DNA of 61,359 nt. Origin: Streptomyces sp. TRM49041. GTDB taxonomy: Bacteria > Actinomycetota > Actinomycetes > Streptomycetales > Streptomycetaceae. The DNA is taken from assembly GCF_008271805.1 (NCBI RefSeq), contig NZ_VSRY01000100.1:1-61359 (forward strand), in the 5' to 3' direction. The notes below the pieces were generated by a model that saw only the letters and a list, made by a program, of their open reading frames with translations, did not search any database and had not been told where the DNA came from. Of this stretch, positions 18,355 through 27,369 are shown piece after piece. Position numbers and translations under genes: made by a program. How positions within the stretch are numbered: position 1 is the stretch's first letter; each line of letters opens with the position of its first letter.

Positions 18355-21300
18355 GACCGGTCGCCGCCCAGCGAGTCCAGTGCCAGGCAGCGCACCGCGT
18401 TGGTGTGCCCGGTCAGCGGCGCCCCGACCGGCGCCGAGCGGGCGACGTCCCAGATCCGGACGGTGGTGTCGTCACCGCCGGTCGCGACGACGGGGCGCCC
18501 GCCGACGACCTCGACGGCCGCCGCCAGGACGTGGCCCCGGTGCCCCTCCAGGGGCGAGCCGAACTGGCCGCGGGTGCAGAGGTCCCACAGCCGTGCCGTA
18601 CCGTCCTCGCCTCCGGTGACGGCCAGGGGACGGCCCTCCACCTCGCACCGGTCCACGGCATACACCCGGCCCGTGTGGCCGGTCGCGGGCTGGTCGGCCG
18701 ACAGATCCCAGATACGGGCGGTCCGGTCGTCGCTCACGGTCACCGCGAGCGACGCGTCACCCCGGTCGGTCAGCGCGGCGGCAGTGAAGTCATCCACATG
18801 GCCGCGCAGCGGATGGCCCAGCTGCCGGAGCGTACGCAGATCCCACAGCCGCGCCTCGTACACGCCGGCCGTCAGCGCGACGGTCCGCCCGTTGAACTCG
18901 CCGATCGCGGCCGAGGCGACGCCGCTGCGGAGGAAGTGCCGGTGGGCGCTGACGGATTCGCCGAGCTGCCGGCGCTCCGCCAGGTCCCACAGCCCGAGCA
19001 TGCCCGACTCGTCGCCGACGAGCGCGACCGTGCGGTCCTCGACCTTCCCCAGACACACCGCCGACACGGACCCCGACGGGCCCACCAGCGGGCTGCCGTC
19101 GATCCGGGCGTCCCCGCCGTCCAGCACCTCGCTCAGGTCCCAGACATACACGGCCTTGTCCTCGCCGCCCGTCACGGCCACCGGCCGCCCGTCGAGCTCA
19201 CCGAGGGCCGCGTCCCGCACGGTGCGCCGGTGCACGGCCAGGTCGCAGCCGAGCTGACGTCTGCCGACCAGGTCCCACAGCCGTGCCGTACCGTCCTGGC
19301 TGGCGGTCAGGACGACCGGGCGGCCGTCGATCGCGCCCACCTCGATGGCCTCGACGCTGTTCGTGTGGCCGGTCAGCGGCGGGCCGTACTGCTGGCCCGC
19401 CGACAGGTCCCAGACCCGTACCGTGCCGTCCTCCCCGCCGGTGAGCGCGACGGTGTAGTCGCCCAGTTCGCCGATCGCGACCGCGGTCACGGAGATGCCC
19501 ACGGCCAGGGGTTCACCGATCTGCCGCTGCGTCGTCAGGTCCCAGACGCGTGCGGAGCCGTCCGCTCCGCCGGTCACCGCGATGGGCCGTCCGTCCAGAT
19601 CCCCGATGGCGACACAGCGGACCGCCTTGGTGTGGCCGCTGAGCAGCCGGTGGGCGCCGCTGGCGGACCACCACGCCCACCGGGCGGTCCACGGCAGCGT
19701 CACCCCCAGCCGCTCGATGCGGTCCGCGAGTCCGCCGGCCTCGCAGCGGCGTGCCGAGAGCTGGAGGTCGGCGGCCCTGCTCCCGAGCGGGCGGTCGGGT
19801 GTGAGCCGGTGCGCCACCTGCTCGTACGCCGTGCGCACCCGCCGCGGCGCGTCCCCGTCGACCGACGCGAACGCGCTCAGCAGCCCGAGCGGTTCGCAGG
19901 CCAGCAGGAAGCCCGGATCCAGTACGAACCCGGCGAGCATGTCCGCCGCGCCCGCGTGCGTGGCGAGGTGCTGGCGTACGTACGGCGGCGCCGCGAACCA
20001 GTCGCGTCTGCCGTCCGGCGCGGGAACGACGGACACCAGGGCGTCGACCACGGACTTCTGGATCTCCACGGACGGCCGGTCCGCCGTTCTGCGCAGATGC
20101 TCCGCCAGCGCCTTGTGGTAGAGGCGGTAGACCGAGCGGCGGTCGTCGTCGATGACCTCGGCGATGTACGCCTCCGCGACGTCCAGCGCCCAGGACACGT
20201 CCTCCTCGGTGCAGTCGGTGCCCGACAACACCGAGCTGAGCCGGGTCCAGATCCGCCCGCGGGGGAGGCCCTTGCCCTCGGAGAACGCGAGGGCGAGCAG
20301 CATGCGCCGTACACGTGGCTCGTCCGGCCCGAACCGGGCGAGGTAGTCGTCGAACGCCTCCCCGACCTCGCTGGGCAGTTCCTCCTCCCAGCCGGGACGG
20401 CAGATGTCCACGGGGGCCCGGTCGGAGCGGAGCGTACGGGCGGTGGTGCGGGCGTAGAGGTAGACGCCGGCCGCCCTGGTGGCCACGGCGCGGGCGACGG
20501 TCTCCGCGAGCTCGGGGCGGCCGCGGTAGGGGGTCGGGACCTCCGGTTCCTCGGTGGCGAGCAGGACCCGGGTGACGTACCCGGTGACGTCGTCCTGTCC
20601 CGCGCGGTAGCGGGGCTGGTCCAGGTCCAGGCAGGTGAAGGTGGGGCCGAGCGGGGCGACCAGTTCGTGCCGGGTGCCGATGAGGAGCCGTACGCCGTGG
20701 ATCTCCGACATGGGGCGGAGCAACTCGCGGGTGATGCGTCGCGGTTCGCCGTGGCCGCCCGCGTCGGCGGCGGTGTCGGAGCCCGCCTCGTCCACCGCGT
20801 CCACGACGATGACGACCGGCGGTCCCTGGCGGCCGCGCCGCGTCAGCTCCTGGAGGAGAGCCGCCGTGCCGTCCACCTCCGTGCCCAGGGCGGTGGCGAC
20901 GCGTTCGACGATCTCTTCCAGCCGCTTGTGCCGGGCGTGCACGGCCGCGGTCACGCATCCCTCGGGCACCACGGTCGCCGGGTCGACCCCGGCCAGGTCG
21001 AAGCGCTCGCGGTACATCCCGTCGGACAGGGCCACGATCCGTCCCAGGACCGCCGACTTGCCGCATCCGGGGCTGCCCGTGACGACCCGGCCGCGGCCGT
21101 CGCCCTCGTCCGCCGTCAGCCACTCGACGAGTTCGGTGAGTACCCGCACGCGGCCGCTGAAGTACAGGCCCTGTTCGGACTCGAACTCCACCCCGCGCGA
21201 CCGGGGCCCGAAGTGCTCAGTGAGGTCACGTGCGGCCACTCGCCGCTGGACCTCCAGGTCCGTGCCGAGCGGCGGGAGTTCCTCGCGGTAGCCGGAGTTC

Positions 21301-22031
21301 GGCAGAAACGGGGCCAGACCGGTGACCAGACCGCTGGCGAGTTCGGCGCGCTGCTCCCTCGCCCCGGCCTCGAAGAGTTCGTTGACCGCCTTCACCAGCT
21401 CGGTCAGGTCGAGGTACTGCTGCCGCTGCCCGGTACGGCCGGTGGTCACCTCCACCGCCGTGCGGAGCGCCGTCACGAACGCCCCGTCCTCGGCGACGTC
21501 CTTGCGCCGGGCGGACGCCAGGAACCACAGTCCGCCCGACGGGCCGGAACCGGCGTGCCGGTACGCGAGCGACTGCAGGGCGACGGCGGCCGCCTCCGCG
21601 CCGCCGGCGCCGCCCGCGCAGGTGTCGAGGACGAGCAGGAGGTGCCGTAACTCCCCCCGGCACAGGATGCGTACCAGGTCTTCGGTGGCCAGGGCCGTGG
21701 TGGCGGGGTCCTCCTCCTGGGTGTCCCAGCACAGGAGGTAGTGCCGGTCACGTTCCTGGACGAGGCCGTGACCGGCGAAGTACAGGACGACCACGTCGTC
21801 GGCGGTGAGCCCGGCGTCCGCCGACCAGTGGCGCAGCTTCTGCCGGATCTGTTCCGCGCCGTCGTACTCGCCGAGGCCCGGCAGCACCGCCTGGTAGCCG
21901 AAGGCGGTGAACAGCTCCGTCATCGCCCTTACGTCGCCGGGCACATGGTGGAGTTGCTCTTCGTCGGGCAGGTGCGCGTAACGACCGCTGCCCAGCGCTA
22001 TGAAGAATCGCCGCCCCACCTGCCGCCCCAC
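18111..22031 (-). CDS. Caspase-like peptidase - NACHT-type STAND NTPase - WD40 repeat protein (N-terminal part, frameshifted)
   Basis: The N-terminal caspase-like (C14) domain starts RRFFIALGSGRYAHLP, with catalytic His88 in YFAGHG and Cys138 in LDTCAGG. A STAND NTPase follows, with Walker A GSPGCGKS (319-326) and Walker B VVIVVDAVDEA, then a helical region and WD40 blades from about residue 797. After the last good blade near 18363 the frame runs out of register and ends at 18111. The propeller continues in the frame ending at 16765, giving about 1755 residues if repaired. Start candidates are GTG 22031 and GTG 22019. This architecture is typical of predicted bacterial immunity or programmed-death signalling proteins: the repeats sense, the NTPase oligomerises and the caspase acts. 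Confidence 0.8.
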   Translation of the reverse strand: MGRQVGRRFFIALGSGRYAHLPDEEQLHHVPGDVRAMTELFTAFGYQAVLPGLGEYDGAEQIRQKLRHWSADAGLTADDVVVLYFAGHGLVQERDRHYLLCWDTQEEDPATTALATEDLVRILCRGELRHLLLVLDTCAGGAGGAEAAAVALQSLAYRHAGSGPSGGLWFLASARRKDVAEDGAFVTALRTAVEVTTGRTGQRQQYLDLTELVKAVNELFEAGAREQRAELASGLVTGLAPFLPNSGYREELPPLGTDLEVQRRVAARDLTEHFGPRSRGVEFESEQGLYFSGRVRVLTELVEWLTADEGDGRGRVVTGSPGCGKSAVLGRIVALSDGMYRERFDLAGVDPATVVPEGCVTAAVHARHKRLEEIVERVATALGTEVDGTAALLQELTRRGRQGPPVVIVVDAVDEAGSDTAADAGGHGEPRRITRELLRPMSEIHGVRLLIGTRHELVAPLGPTFTCLDLDQPRYRAGQDDVTGYVTRVLLATEEPEVPTPYRGRPELAETVARAVATRAAGVYLYARTTARTLRSDRAPVDICRPGWEEELPSEVGEAFDDYLARFGPDEPRVRRMLLALAFSEGKGLPRGRIWTRLSSVLSGTDCTEEDVSWALDVAEAYIAEVIDDDRRSVYRLYHKALAEHLRRTADRPSVEIQKSVVDALVSVVPAPDGRRDWFAAPPYVRQHLATHAGAADMLAGFVLDPGFLLACEPLGLLSAFASVDGDAPRRVRTAYEQVAHRLTPDRPLGSRAADLQLSARRCEAGGLADRIERLGVTLPWTARWAWWSASGAHRLLSGHTKAVRCVAIGDLDGRPIAVTGGADGSARVWDLTTQRQIGEPLAVGISVTAVAIGELGDYTVALTGGEDGTVRVWDLSAGQQYGPPLTGHTNSVEAIEVGAIDGRPVVLTASQDGTARLWDLVGRRQLGCDLAVHRRTVRDAALGELDGRPVAVTGGEDKAVYVWDLSEVLDGGDARIDGSPLVGPSGSVSAVCLGKVEDRTVALVGDESGMLGLWDLAERRQLGESVSAHRHFLRSGVASAAIGEFNGRTVALTAGVYEARLWDLRTLRQLGHPLRGHVDDFTAAALTDRGDASLAVTVSDDRTARIWDLSADQPATGHTGRVYAVDRCEVEGRPLAVTGGEDGTARLWDLCTRGQFGSPLEGHRGHVLAAAVEVVGGRPVVATGGDDTTVRIWDVARSAPVGAPLTGHTNAVRCLALDSLGGDRSWSAGVRTAPSGSGASRRGNRWRPRCRVMSAVSATWRSAPRPGVWRSPSPRRWTTRMCGQCPGRVRTWPRRRRWGTSTSRT

Positions 22032-22073
22032 CGCCGTCCCAACAGCTCGCCACGACTGTAGCGGCAGGTGGGG
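22014..22073 (-). repeat. 13-bp inverted repeat over the start of the caspase gene
   Basis: CCCCACCTGCCGC at 22014-22026 and GCGGCAGGTGGGG at 22061-22073 are perfect inverted copies 34 bp apart. In the minus-strand transcript the distal arm contains the candidate GTG start at 22019. The repeat could therefore form a hairpin that hides the start, or be an operator. Confidence 0.5.
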
Positions 22074-22108
22074 ACCTTGTCCGCCGAGTCCGCGATCTCG
22101 GGCCGTCG

Positions 22109-23497
22109 TCACGCGTCCAGCAGGCTGCCCATCCACTCCTCGACGGCGTCCGGCGTGCGCGGCAGCGCCGAGGACATCAGGTGGGCGCCGGCGGCGGTGA
22201 CGACGAGGTCGTCCTCGATGCGGACGCCGATGCCGCGGAGTTCGGGCGGGAGGGTGAGGTCGTCGGGCTGGAGGTACAGGCCCGGTTCCACGGTGAGCAC
22301 CTGGCCCTCCTCCAGGACGCCGTCCAGATAGGTGTCCGCACGGGCCTGGGCGCAGTCGTGGACGTCGAGGCCCAGCATGTGACCGCTGTTGCAGAGGGTG
22401 TAGCGGCGGTGCAGGTCGCCCTCCGCATCCTTGAGGACGCCCCACTCGGCGAGGCCCTCGGCGATGACCCGCATGGCGGCGCGGTGGAAGTCGCGGAACC
22501 GGGCGCCGGGGCGCAGGGCGGCGATGCCCGCCTCCTGGGCGGCGAGGACCAGTTCGTACACCCGGCGCTGGACGGGGGTGAAGCGGCCCGACAGCGGGAG
22601 TGTACGGGTGATGTCGGCGGTGTAGAGGGTGTCCGTCTCCACGCCGGCGTCGAGGAGGAGCAGGTGGGAGGGGTCCAGGGCGCCGTTGTTGCGGGTCCAG
22701 TGCAGTACGCACGCGTGCGCGCCGGACGCGGCGATCGTCTCGTAGCCGGTGCCGTTGCCCTCGGCGCGGGCGCGCAGCGCGAAGACGCCCTCGATCCAGC
22801 GCTCGCCGCGCGGGTGGGCGAGGGCGCGGGGGAGTGCCCGTACGACGTCCTCGAAGCCGGCCGTCGTGTGGTCGACGGCCAGTTGGAGCTGTTCCACCTC
22901 CCAGGAGTCCTTGACCAGGCGCAGTTCGGAGAGCGCCGCCGCCAGCTCGGGGTCCGTGGACGGCTCCCGGCCGGGCGGCGGGGAGCCCCCGAGGTCGTCG
23001 AGGTCGGCGCAGCGGATGCCCGTGAGGCGCTCGGCCTCGGCGAGGTCGGGGCGGCGGCCCACCCAGAACTCGCCGTAGCGGCGGTCCCGGTAGAAGGCGT
23101 CGCCGGACCGACCGGAGTCTCCCGTGCGGGGAGAGCGGGGCCGTACGTACAGCACCGCCTCGTGGTCGTGCGTGCCGGACGGTTCCATCACCAGGAGGTG
23201 GCCCGGCTGGTCCTCGCCGGTCAGGCCGGTCAGCCACGCGTAGGCGCTGTACGGGCGGAAGCGGTGGTCGCAGTCGTTGGAGCGGACCCGCAACTCCCCG
23301 GCCGGGATGACGAGTCGCTCGCCGGGGAAGCGGGCCGACAGCCGCGCGCGGCGGGCCGGGGTGACGGCCCGGGCGGTCACGCGCGCGTCGAGCGGCAGGG
23401 GTGACGGCGCCCAGTCCTCGCTCATGAAACGGGCCAACTCGGTGGAGACGGACAGGTCGTGACTGCCGGTCCGGGGGCGGTGGTGACGGTCGGACAT
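22109..23497 (-). CDS. Xaa-Pro aminopeptidase (M24B, aminopeptidase P family)
   Basis: A 462-residue M24 metallopeptidase. The N-terminal aminopeptidase-P domain (RVRSNDCDHRFRPYSAYAWL) precedes the pita-bread catalytic domain. Metal ligands are visible in LLLDAGVETDTLYTADITRT (two Asp), SGHMLGLDVHD (His), VEPGLY (Glu) and GVRIEDD (Glu). It removes N-terminal residues before proline. There is no signal peptide. It is divergent from the collagenase gene across a 206-bp region holding a motif also found before the hydroxyproline operon. Degradation of imported X-Pro collagen peptides would fit, though housekeeping peptide turnover is possible. Confidence 0.9.
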   Translation of the reverse strand: MSDRHHRPRTGSHDLSVSTELARFMSEDWAPSPLPLDARVTARAVTPARRARLSARFPGERLVIPAGELRVRSNDCDHRFRPYSAYAWLTGLTGEDQPGHLLVMEPSGTHDHEAVLYVRPRSPRTGDSGRSGDAFYRDRRYGEFWVGRRPDLAEAERLTGIRCADLDDLGGSPPPGREPSTDPELAAALSELRLVKDSWEVEQLQLAVDHTTAGFEDVVRALPRALAHPRGERWIEGVFALRARAEGNGTGYETIAASGAHACVLHWTRNNGALDPSHLLLLDAGVETDTLYTADITRTLPLSGRFTPVQRRVYELVLAAQEAGIAALRPGARFRDFHRAAMRVIAEGLAEWGVLKDAEGDLHRRYTLCNSGHMLGLDVHDCAQARADTYLDGVLEEGQVLTVEPGLYLQPDDLTLPPELRGIGVRIEDDLVVTAAGAHLMSSALPRTPDAVEEWMGSLLDA

Positions 23498-23703
23498 CGG
23501 GCCTCCCGAGGATTCGCGGGAACAGAGGACAGCAGAGGGGTTGTCAGTGCAATTTCACATTACTATGTTACAGCTCACATTGCAGTGGCATGCACGCCTC
23601 AAGCACATGGGCAACCCGCCGCTGCGGCAAGGACGTTCGCGCCTGAAGAGGGGGCGCGGACGCACCCCCCATCACCTCCCACACACCCACAGGAGCCGCA
23701 AAG
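23498..23703. promoter_or_regulatory. Divergent aminopeptidase P / collagenase promoter region
   Basis: This AT-rich 206-bp region contains GTCAGT-N3-ATTTCACAT at 23543-23560. Fifteen of 18 positions match, in reverse orientation, the segment 26158-26175 just before the hydroxyproline operon. TCACATT is also directly repeated at 23555 and 23575, 20 bp apart. The GntR regulator at 31645 is the natural candidate to bind. AGGAG near 23691 is the collagenase ribosome-binding site. Confidence 0.5.
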
Positions 23704-26121
23704 GTGTTCCCGAAACCACGTCTGTCCGCCCCCTCCGGGCGCAGACCCCTGCGAACCGCCCTCCTCGCCGCCGCTGTCACCGCGGCGCTGCTCGGCACGG
23801 CCGGCGGACCGGCCGTACCCACCGCCCAGGCGTACGAGGGCGGGACTTCCCCCGCTCCCCCCGCTCCCGTCGCGGCGGCCCAGAGCCCGCAGGGTCCCGA
23901 GGGCCGCGACCCGCACGACGAGGTGCTCCACCTCGGCAAGGCCCCCGCCCCCGTGACTCCCGCGGCCGACGCCCCCGGCGACCACCCGGCGGGGGGCCGC
24001 ACCCCCGGCCGGCAGCCGACCGACGACAGCGCCCCCGGCCGCACCACGACCGACGGCGGCGCCGTCCCGGCAGCCCCGCGCACCGGCACCGCGGCCACCT
24101 CCTGCACCCTCGACAGCGTCACCCGCCTCGCCCCGGAGCCGTTCGCCGACTTCCTCGCCGACCCCGCCGTCACCGCGGACGGCTGCCTCCGCGGCCTCAT
24201 CTGGACCTGGGACGCGCGCCTCGCGCCCGTCATGTCCGACGCCCATGTGCAGGCCGTCTCCCGGCGGATAACCGGCCTGGCCGGGCAGCACGACGGCCGC
24301 AACTCCAGCCACCTGCTGGAGATGTTCACCTACCTCCACGCCGTCGTGTACCACGACCACTCACGCGACGAGATCGACGTCACCGACGCCCCGACCGCCG
24401 AGACCATGCGGCGCGCCATCTACTACTTCGGGACCGCGCGCCGCACCTTCGACGTGACCCGGACCAACGCCGAGACCCTCCGCGAGGCCCTCTACACCGG
24501 CAGCGCCCCGGGCCTGCGCCACTCCCAGCTCGACCTGATCCGCAAGGTCCTGGCCACCATGGACCGGTACCACCCCGAGACGTACGGCGACTCCTCCTGG
24601 GGCGGCGCCGTCCTGGCCGCGCTCTCCGTCAACTACCTCGGCCTCTACTCCGGCAACGACGACCGGGCCTTCCGTACCCTCGTCGCCCGCAACGACGCGT
24701 ACCGTGCCGCCTTCCGCGCGTTCGCGGACCGTACCCACCTCAAGGGCTCGCCCAACGAGTGGACCGTGCGTGACGCGCTCTCCGAGTACGCCCGCTTCGG
24801 CGAGATCGGCTCCCTCCGGAACCGGATCGTCACCGACATCGGCGCCCTCCTCGACCCGGTGACGGCCGCCTGGGGCCGGGGCAGCGCCCCGTGGGCGAAG
24901 CTCGCCTCCTGGCTCAACCACTACGAGGCGTGCAAGCCGTACGGCGTCTGCAAGGACGACATCGAGCGGCTGCTGTTCCCGCACACGTACACGTACGACA
25001 ACGGCACCATCAAGGTCCGCACCGGCCTCGACCGCGCCACCGTCGACCAGCTGTACTACGCGAGCAAGCAGGTCAAGGCCCAGTTCCACCGCGTCGTCGG
25101 CACCGAGACGCCGCTCACCGGCGACACCAACAGCACCCTCAACATCGTGCTGTACGCCTCCCGCGCCGACTACGAGAACTACCACCCCCTCCTCACCGGC
25201 ATGGGCACCGACAACGGCGGCATCTACATCGAGCGCGGCGCGACCTTCTACACGTACCAGCGGCGCGTCCCGCAGGACTCGCGGCTGACGCTGGAAGAGC
25301 TGTTCCGCCACGAGTACGTCCACTACCTGAACGGCCGGTGGGCCGTGCCGGGCTACTTCGGCGAGGGCCCCTGGTACCAGGACGACCGGACCACGGCCAT
25401 GGACGAGGGCACCGCCGAGTTCTTCGACGGCGCCACCCGCGACGACGGCATCGCCGTCCGCAAGTCCCTCGTCGAGAGCGTCATCCGGGACACGGCCGGC
25501 GGCGGCCCGCGCATGACCGTCGACCAGATCCTGCACGCCACGTACGCCGGTGACGGCTTCCGCTTCTACAGCTACGCCGGCACGTTCTTCGAGTACCTGT
25601 GGACCGAGCGCCCCGCCCTCCTGAAGGAGATGTACCGGCACCTGCGCGCCGACGACCCGGCCGCGTTCGACGCGTGGCGTGACCGGCTGAGCCGTGACGC
25701 GGCGATCCAGAGCGGCTACGACACCTTCCTCGACCGGCAGATCGAGCGCGTCGCCGACCTGTTCGTCCCCGACACCTCGTACACCCCGAACGACGGGCTG
25801 CGCGAGACCACGGCCGACGCCGTACGTGCCGCCTTCGCCGCCGCGACGTCCGCCACCCCGAGCTGTGCGGGCAACGGCGACCCCGGGATGCCCCGCTTCG
25901 TCTGCACCGGCCGCGTCACCGCCCGCCTCGGCGACGCGGGCAGCGCCGACCAGGTGTTCAAGGACATGTCCGAGACCGTCGACTACTTCCTCCTCGACCG
26001 GGCGGCACCCGCGTCGCCCAACCTGGCCGACATGAACTGCGTGTTCGGCGAGGTGGCGATCTGGGCCGACCGGACCGGCGGGACGTCCGACTACACATGT
26101 GAGGGCCCGCTGCGCAGGTGA
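23704..26121 (+). CDS. Secreted M9 collagenase
   Basis: An 805-residue precursor. Residues 1 to about 42 are a signal peptide (basic start, Ala/Leu core, AQA cleavage site), followed by a low-complexity Pro-rich linker to about 130. The activator-like region with RLAPEPFADFL and the peptidase domain follow. The zinc site is HEYVH at 536-540 with the third ligand Glu568 in MDEGTAEFF, the same 28-residue spacing as clostridial collagenases. Paired cysteines occur near the C-terminus; no PKD collagen-binding repeats are obvious. GTG 23704 follows AGGAG. The enzyme cleaves native collagen outside the cell, and the adjacent operon degrades hydroxyproline, its hallmark amino acid. Confidence 0.92.
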   Translation: MFPKPRLSAPSGRRPLRTALLAAAVTAALLGTAGGPAVPTAQAYEGGTSPAPPAPVAAAQSPQGPEGRDPHDEVLHLGKAPAPVTPAADAPGDHPAGGRTPGRQPTDDSAPGRTTTDGGAVPAAPRTGTAATSCTLDSVTRLAPEPFADFLADPAVTADGCLRGLIWTWDARLAPVMSDAHVQAVSRRITGLAGQHDGRNSSHLLEMFTYLHAVVYHDHSRDEIDVTDAPTAETMRRAIYYFGTARRTFDVTRTNAETLREALYTGSAPGLRHSQLDLIRKVLATMDRYHPETYGDSSWGGAVLAALSVNYLGLYSGNDDRAFRTLVARNDAYRAAFRAFADRTHLKGSPNEWTVRDALSEYARFGEIGSLRNRIVTDIGALLDPVTAAWGRGSAPWAKLASWLNHYEACKPYGVCKDDIERLLFPHTYTYDNGTIKVRTGLDRATVDQLYYASKQVKAQFHRVVGTETPLTGDTNSTLNIVLYASRADYENYHPLLTGMGTDNGGIYIERGATFYTYQRRVPQDSRLTLEELFRHEYVHYLNGRWAVPGYFGEGPWYQDDRTTAMDEGTAEFFDGATRDDGIAVRKSLVESVIRDTAGGGPRMTVDQILHATYAGDGFRFYSYAGTFFEYLWTERPALLKEMYRHLRADDPAAFDAWRDRLSRDAAIQSGYDTFLDRQIERVADLFVPDTSYTPNDGLRETTADAVRAAFAAATSATPSCAGNGDPGMPRFVCTGRVTARLGDAGSADQVFKDMSETVDYFLLDRAAPASPNLADMNCVFGEVAIWADRTGGTSDYTCEGPLRR

Positions 26122-26147
26122 GTCGCGGATTCCGGGGTCTTGTGAGG

Positions 26148-26176
26148 CGTCAGTAGTATGTGAAATATTACTGACG
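26148..26176 (+). promoter_or_regulatory. Operator-like palindrome at the start of the hydroxyproline operon
   Basis: CGTCAGTA (26148-26155) and TACTGACG (26169-26176) are perfect 8-bp inverted arms around a 13-bp AT-rich centre. The last base of the right arm is the first base of the GTG start codon at 26176. Bound protein would block transcription or translation start. The internal segment resembles the site at 23543-23560. A GntR-family regulator is encoded at the operon end. Confidence 0.6.
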
Positions 26177-27369
26177 TGCCCACGAGACACTCAGGACCGT
26201 CCTCACACCTCACCGCCGACGCCGTGATCGTCGGCGCCGGAGTCGTCGGAGCGGCGTGCGCGTACTACGCGGCCCGCTCCGGCCTCTCCGTCGCCGTCGT
26301 CGACCGCGGCCCGGTCGCCGGCGGCACCACGGGAGCCGGCGAAGGCAATCTCCTCGTCTCCGACAAGGAGGCGGGGCCCGAGCTCGACCTCGCACTGCTG
26401 TCCACGGGGCTGTGGCGCGAACTCGCCGAGGCCCTCCCACCGGAGGACGCCATCGAGTACGAGCTCAAGGGCGGTCTCGTCATCGCACCCGACGAGACCG
26501 CCCTCACCGCACTCCGCGGCTTCACCGAGGGCCAGCGAAGGGCGGGCGTCGAGGCGTACGAGATCCCCGCCACCGGACTCCACGACCTGGAGCCGCACCT
26601 CGCCCCCGGCCTCGCGGGCGGCGTCCACTACCCGCAGGACGCCCAGGTCCAGCCCGCCCGCGCCGCCGCCGCACTGCTGCGCGCCGCGCGCCGCACGGGC
26701 GCGGTGGTACGGCTCGGCGAGGAGGTAACCGCCGTCCTGACCGACTCCGCGGGCGCCGTACGCGGCGTACGCACCCCGAAAGGCGACCTCCACGCCCCGG
26801 CCGTCGTCAACGCCACGGGCACATGGGCGGCCGGCCTCGCGGCGCTGGCCGGCACCCACCTGCCGGTACTGCCCCGCCGAGGCTTCGTCCTGGTCACGGA
26901 ACCGCTCCCGCCGGGGCTCATCCGCCACAAGGTCTACGCCGCGGACTACATCGCGGACGTGGCGAGCGGCGCGGCGGACCTCCAGTCCTCGGCCGTCGTC
27001 GAAGGCACCCCGGCGGGCCCGGTCCTCATCGGTTCGACGCGCGAACGGGTCGGCTTCGACCGCACGTTGTCGACGGAGGCACTCCGCCGCCTGGCGAGCC
27101 AGGCCACGGCCCTGTTCCCCGTCCTGGCGGACGCCCACGCCATCCGCACCTACTGCGGCTTCCGCCCGTACCTCCCCGACCACCTTCCGGCCATCGGCCC
27201 CGACCCCCGGGTCCCCGGCCTCCACCACGCCTGCGGCCACGAGGGCGCGGGCATCGGCCTGGCCCCCGCGACGGCCGTCCTCGTCACCGCCGCCCTGCGC
27301 GGCGAGCGTCCCTCCCTGCCCCTGACCGCGTTCCGCCCGGACCGCTTCCCCCAGGGGGACGCCGCATGA
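26176..27369 (+). CDS. FAD-dependent D-amino-acid (cis-4-hydroxy-D-proline) dehydrogenase subunit
   Basis: A 397-residue DAO-family flavoprotein with GAGVVGAACAYYAARSG (FAD-binding) and a C-terminal GHEGAGIGLAPAT. It corresponds to the catalytic subunit of heteromeric D-hydroxyproline dehydrogenases, whose small 2Fe-2S and NAD-type flavin subunits are encoded next. The reaction oxidises cis-4-hydroxy-D-proline to 1-pyrroline-4-hydroxy-2-carboxylate. The GTG start lies directly on an operator-like palindrome with no ribosome-binding site, suggesting a leaderless mRNA. A downstream start is unlikely because the FAD motif begins within 20 residues. Confidence 0.85.
   Translation: MPTRHSGPSSHLTADAVIVGAGVVGAACAYYAARSGLSVAVVDRGPVAGGTTGAGEGNLLVSDKEAGPELDLALLSTGLWRELAEALPPEDAIEYELKGGLVIAPDETALTALRGFTEGQRRAGVEAYEIPATGLHDLEPHLAPGLAGGVHYPQDAQVQPARAAAALLRAARRTGAVVRLGEEVTAVLTDSAGAVRGVRTPKGDLHAPAVVNATGTWAAGLAALAGTHLPVLPRRGFVLVTEPLPPGLIRHKVYAADYIADVASGAADLQSSAVVEGTPAGPVLIGSTRERVGFDRTLSTEALRRLASQATALFPVLADAHAIRTYCGFRPYLPDHLPAIGPDPRVPGLHHACGHEGAGIGLAPATAVLVTAALRGERPSLPLTAFRPDRFPQGDAA

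Noticed and set aside
18405..21650. Plus-strand 1081-codon open frame
   Set aside because: Antisense of the caspase-NACHT-WD40 gene; openness results from high GC.
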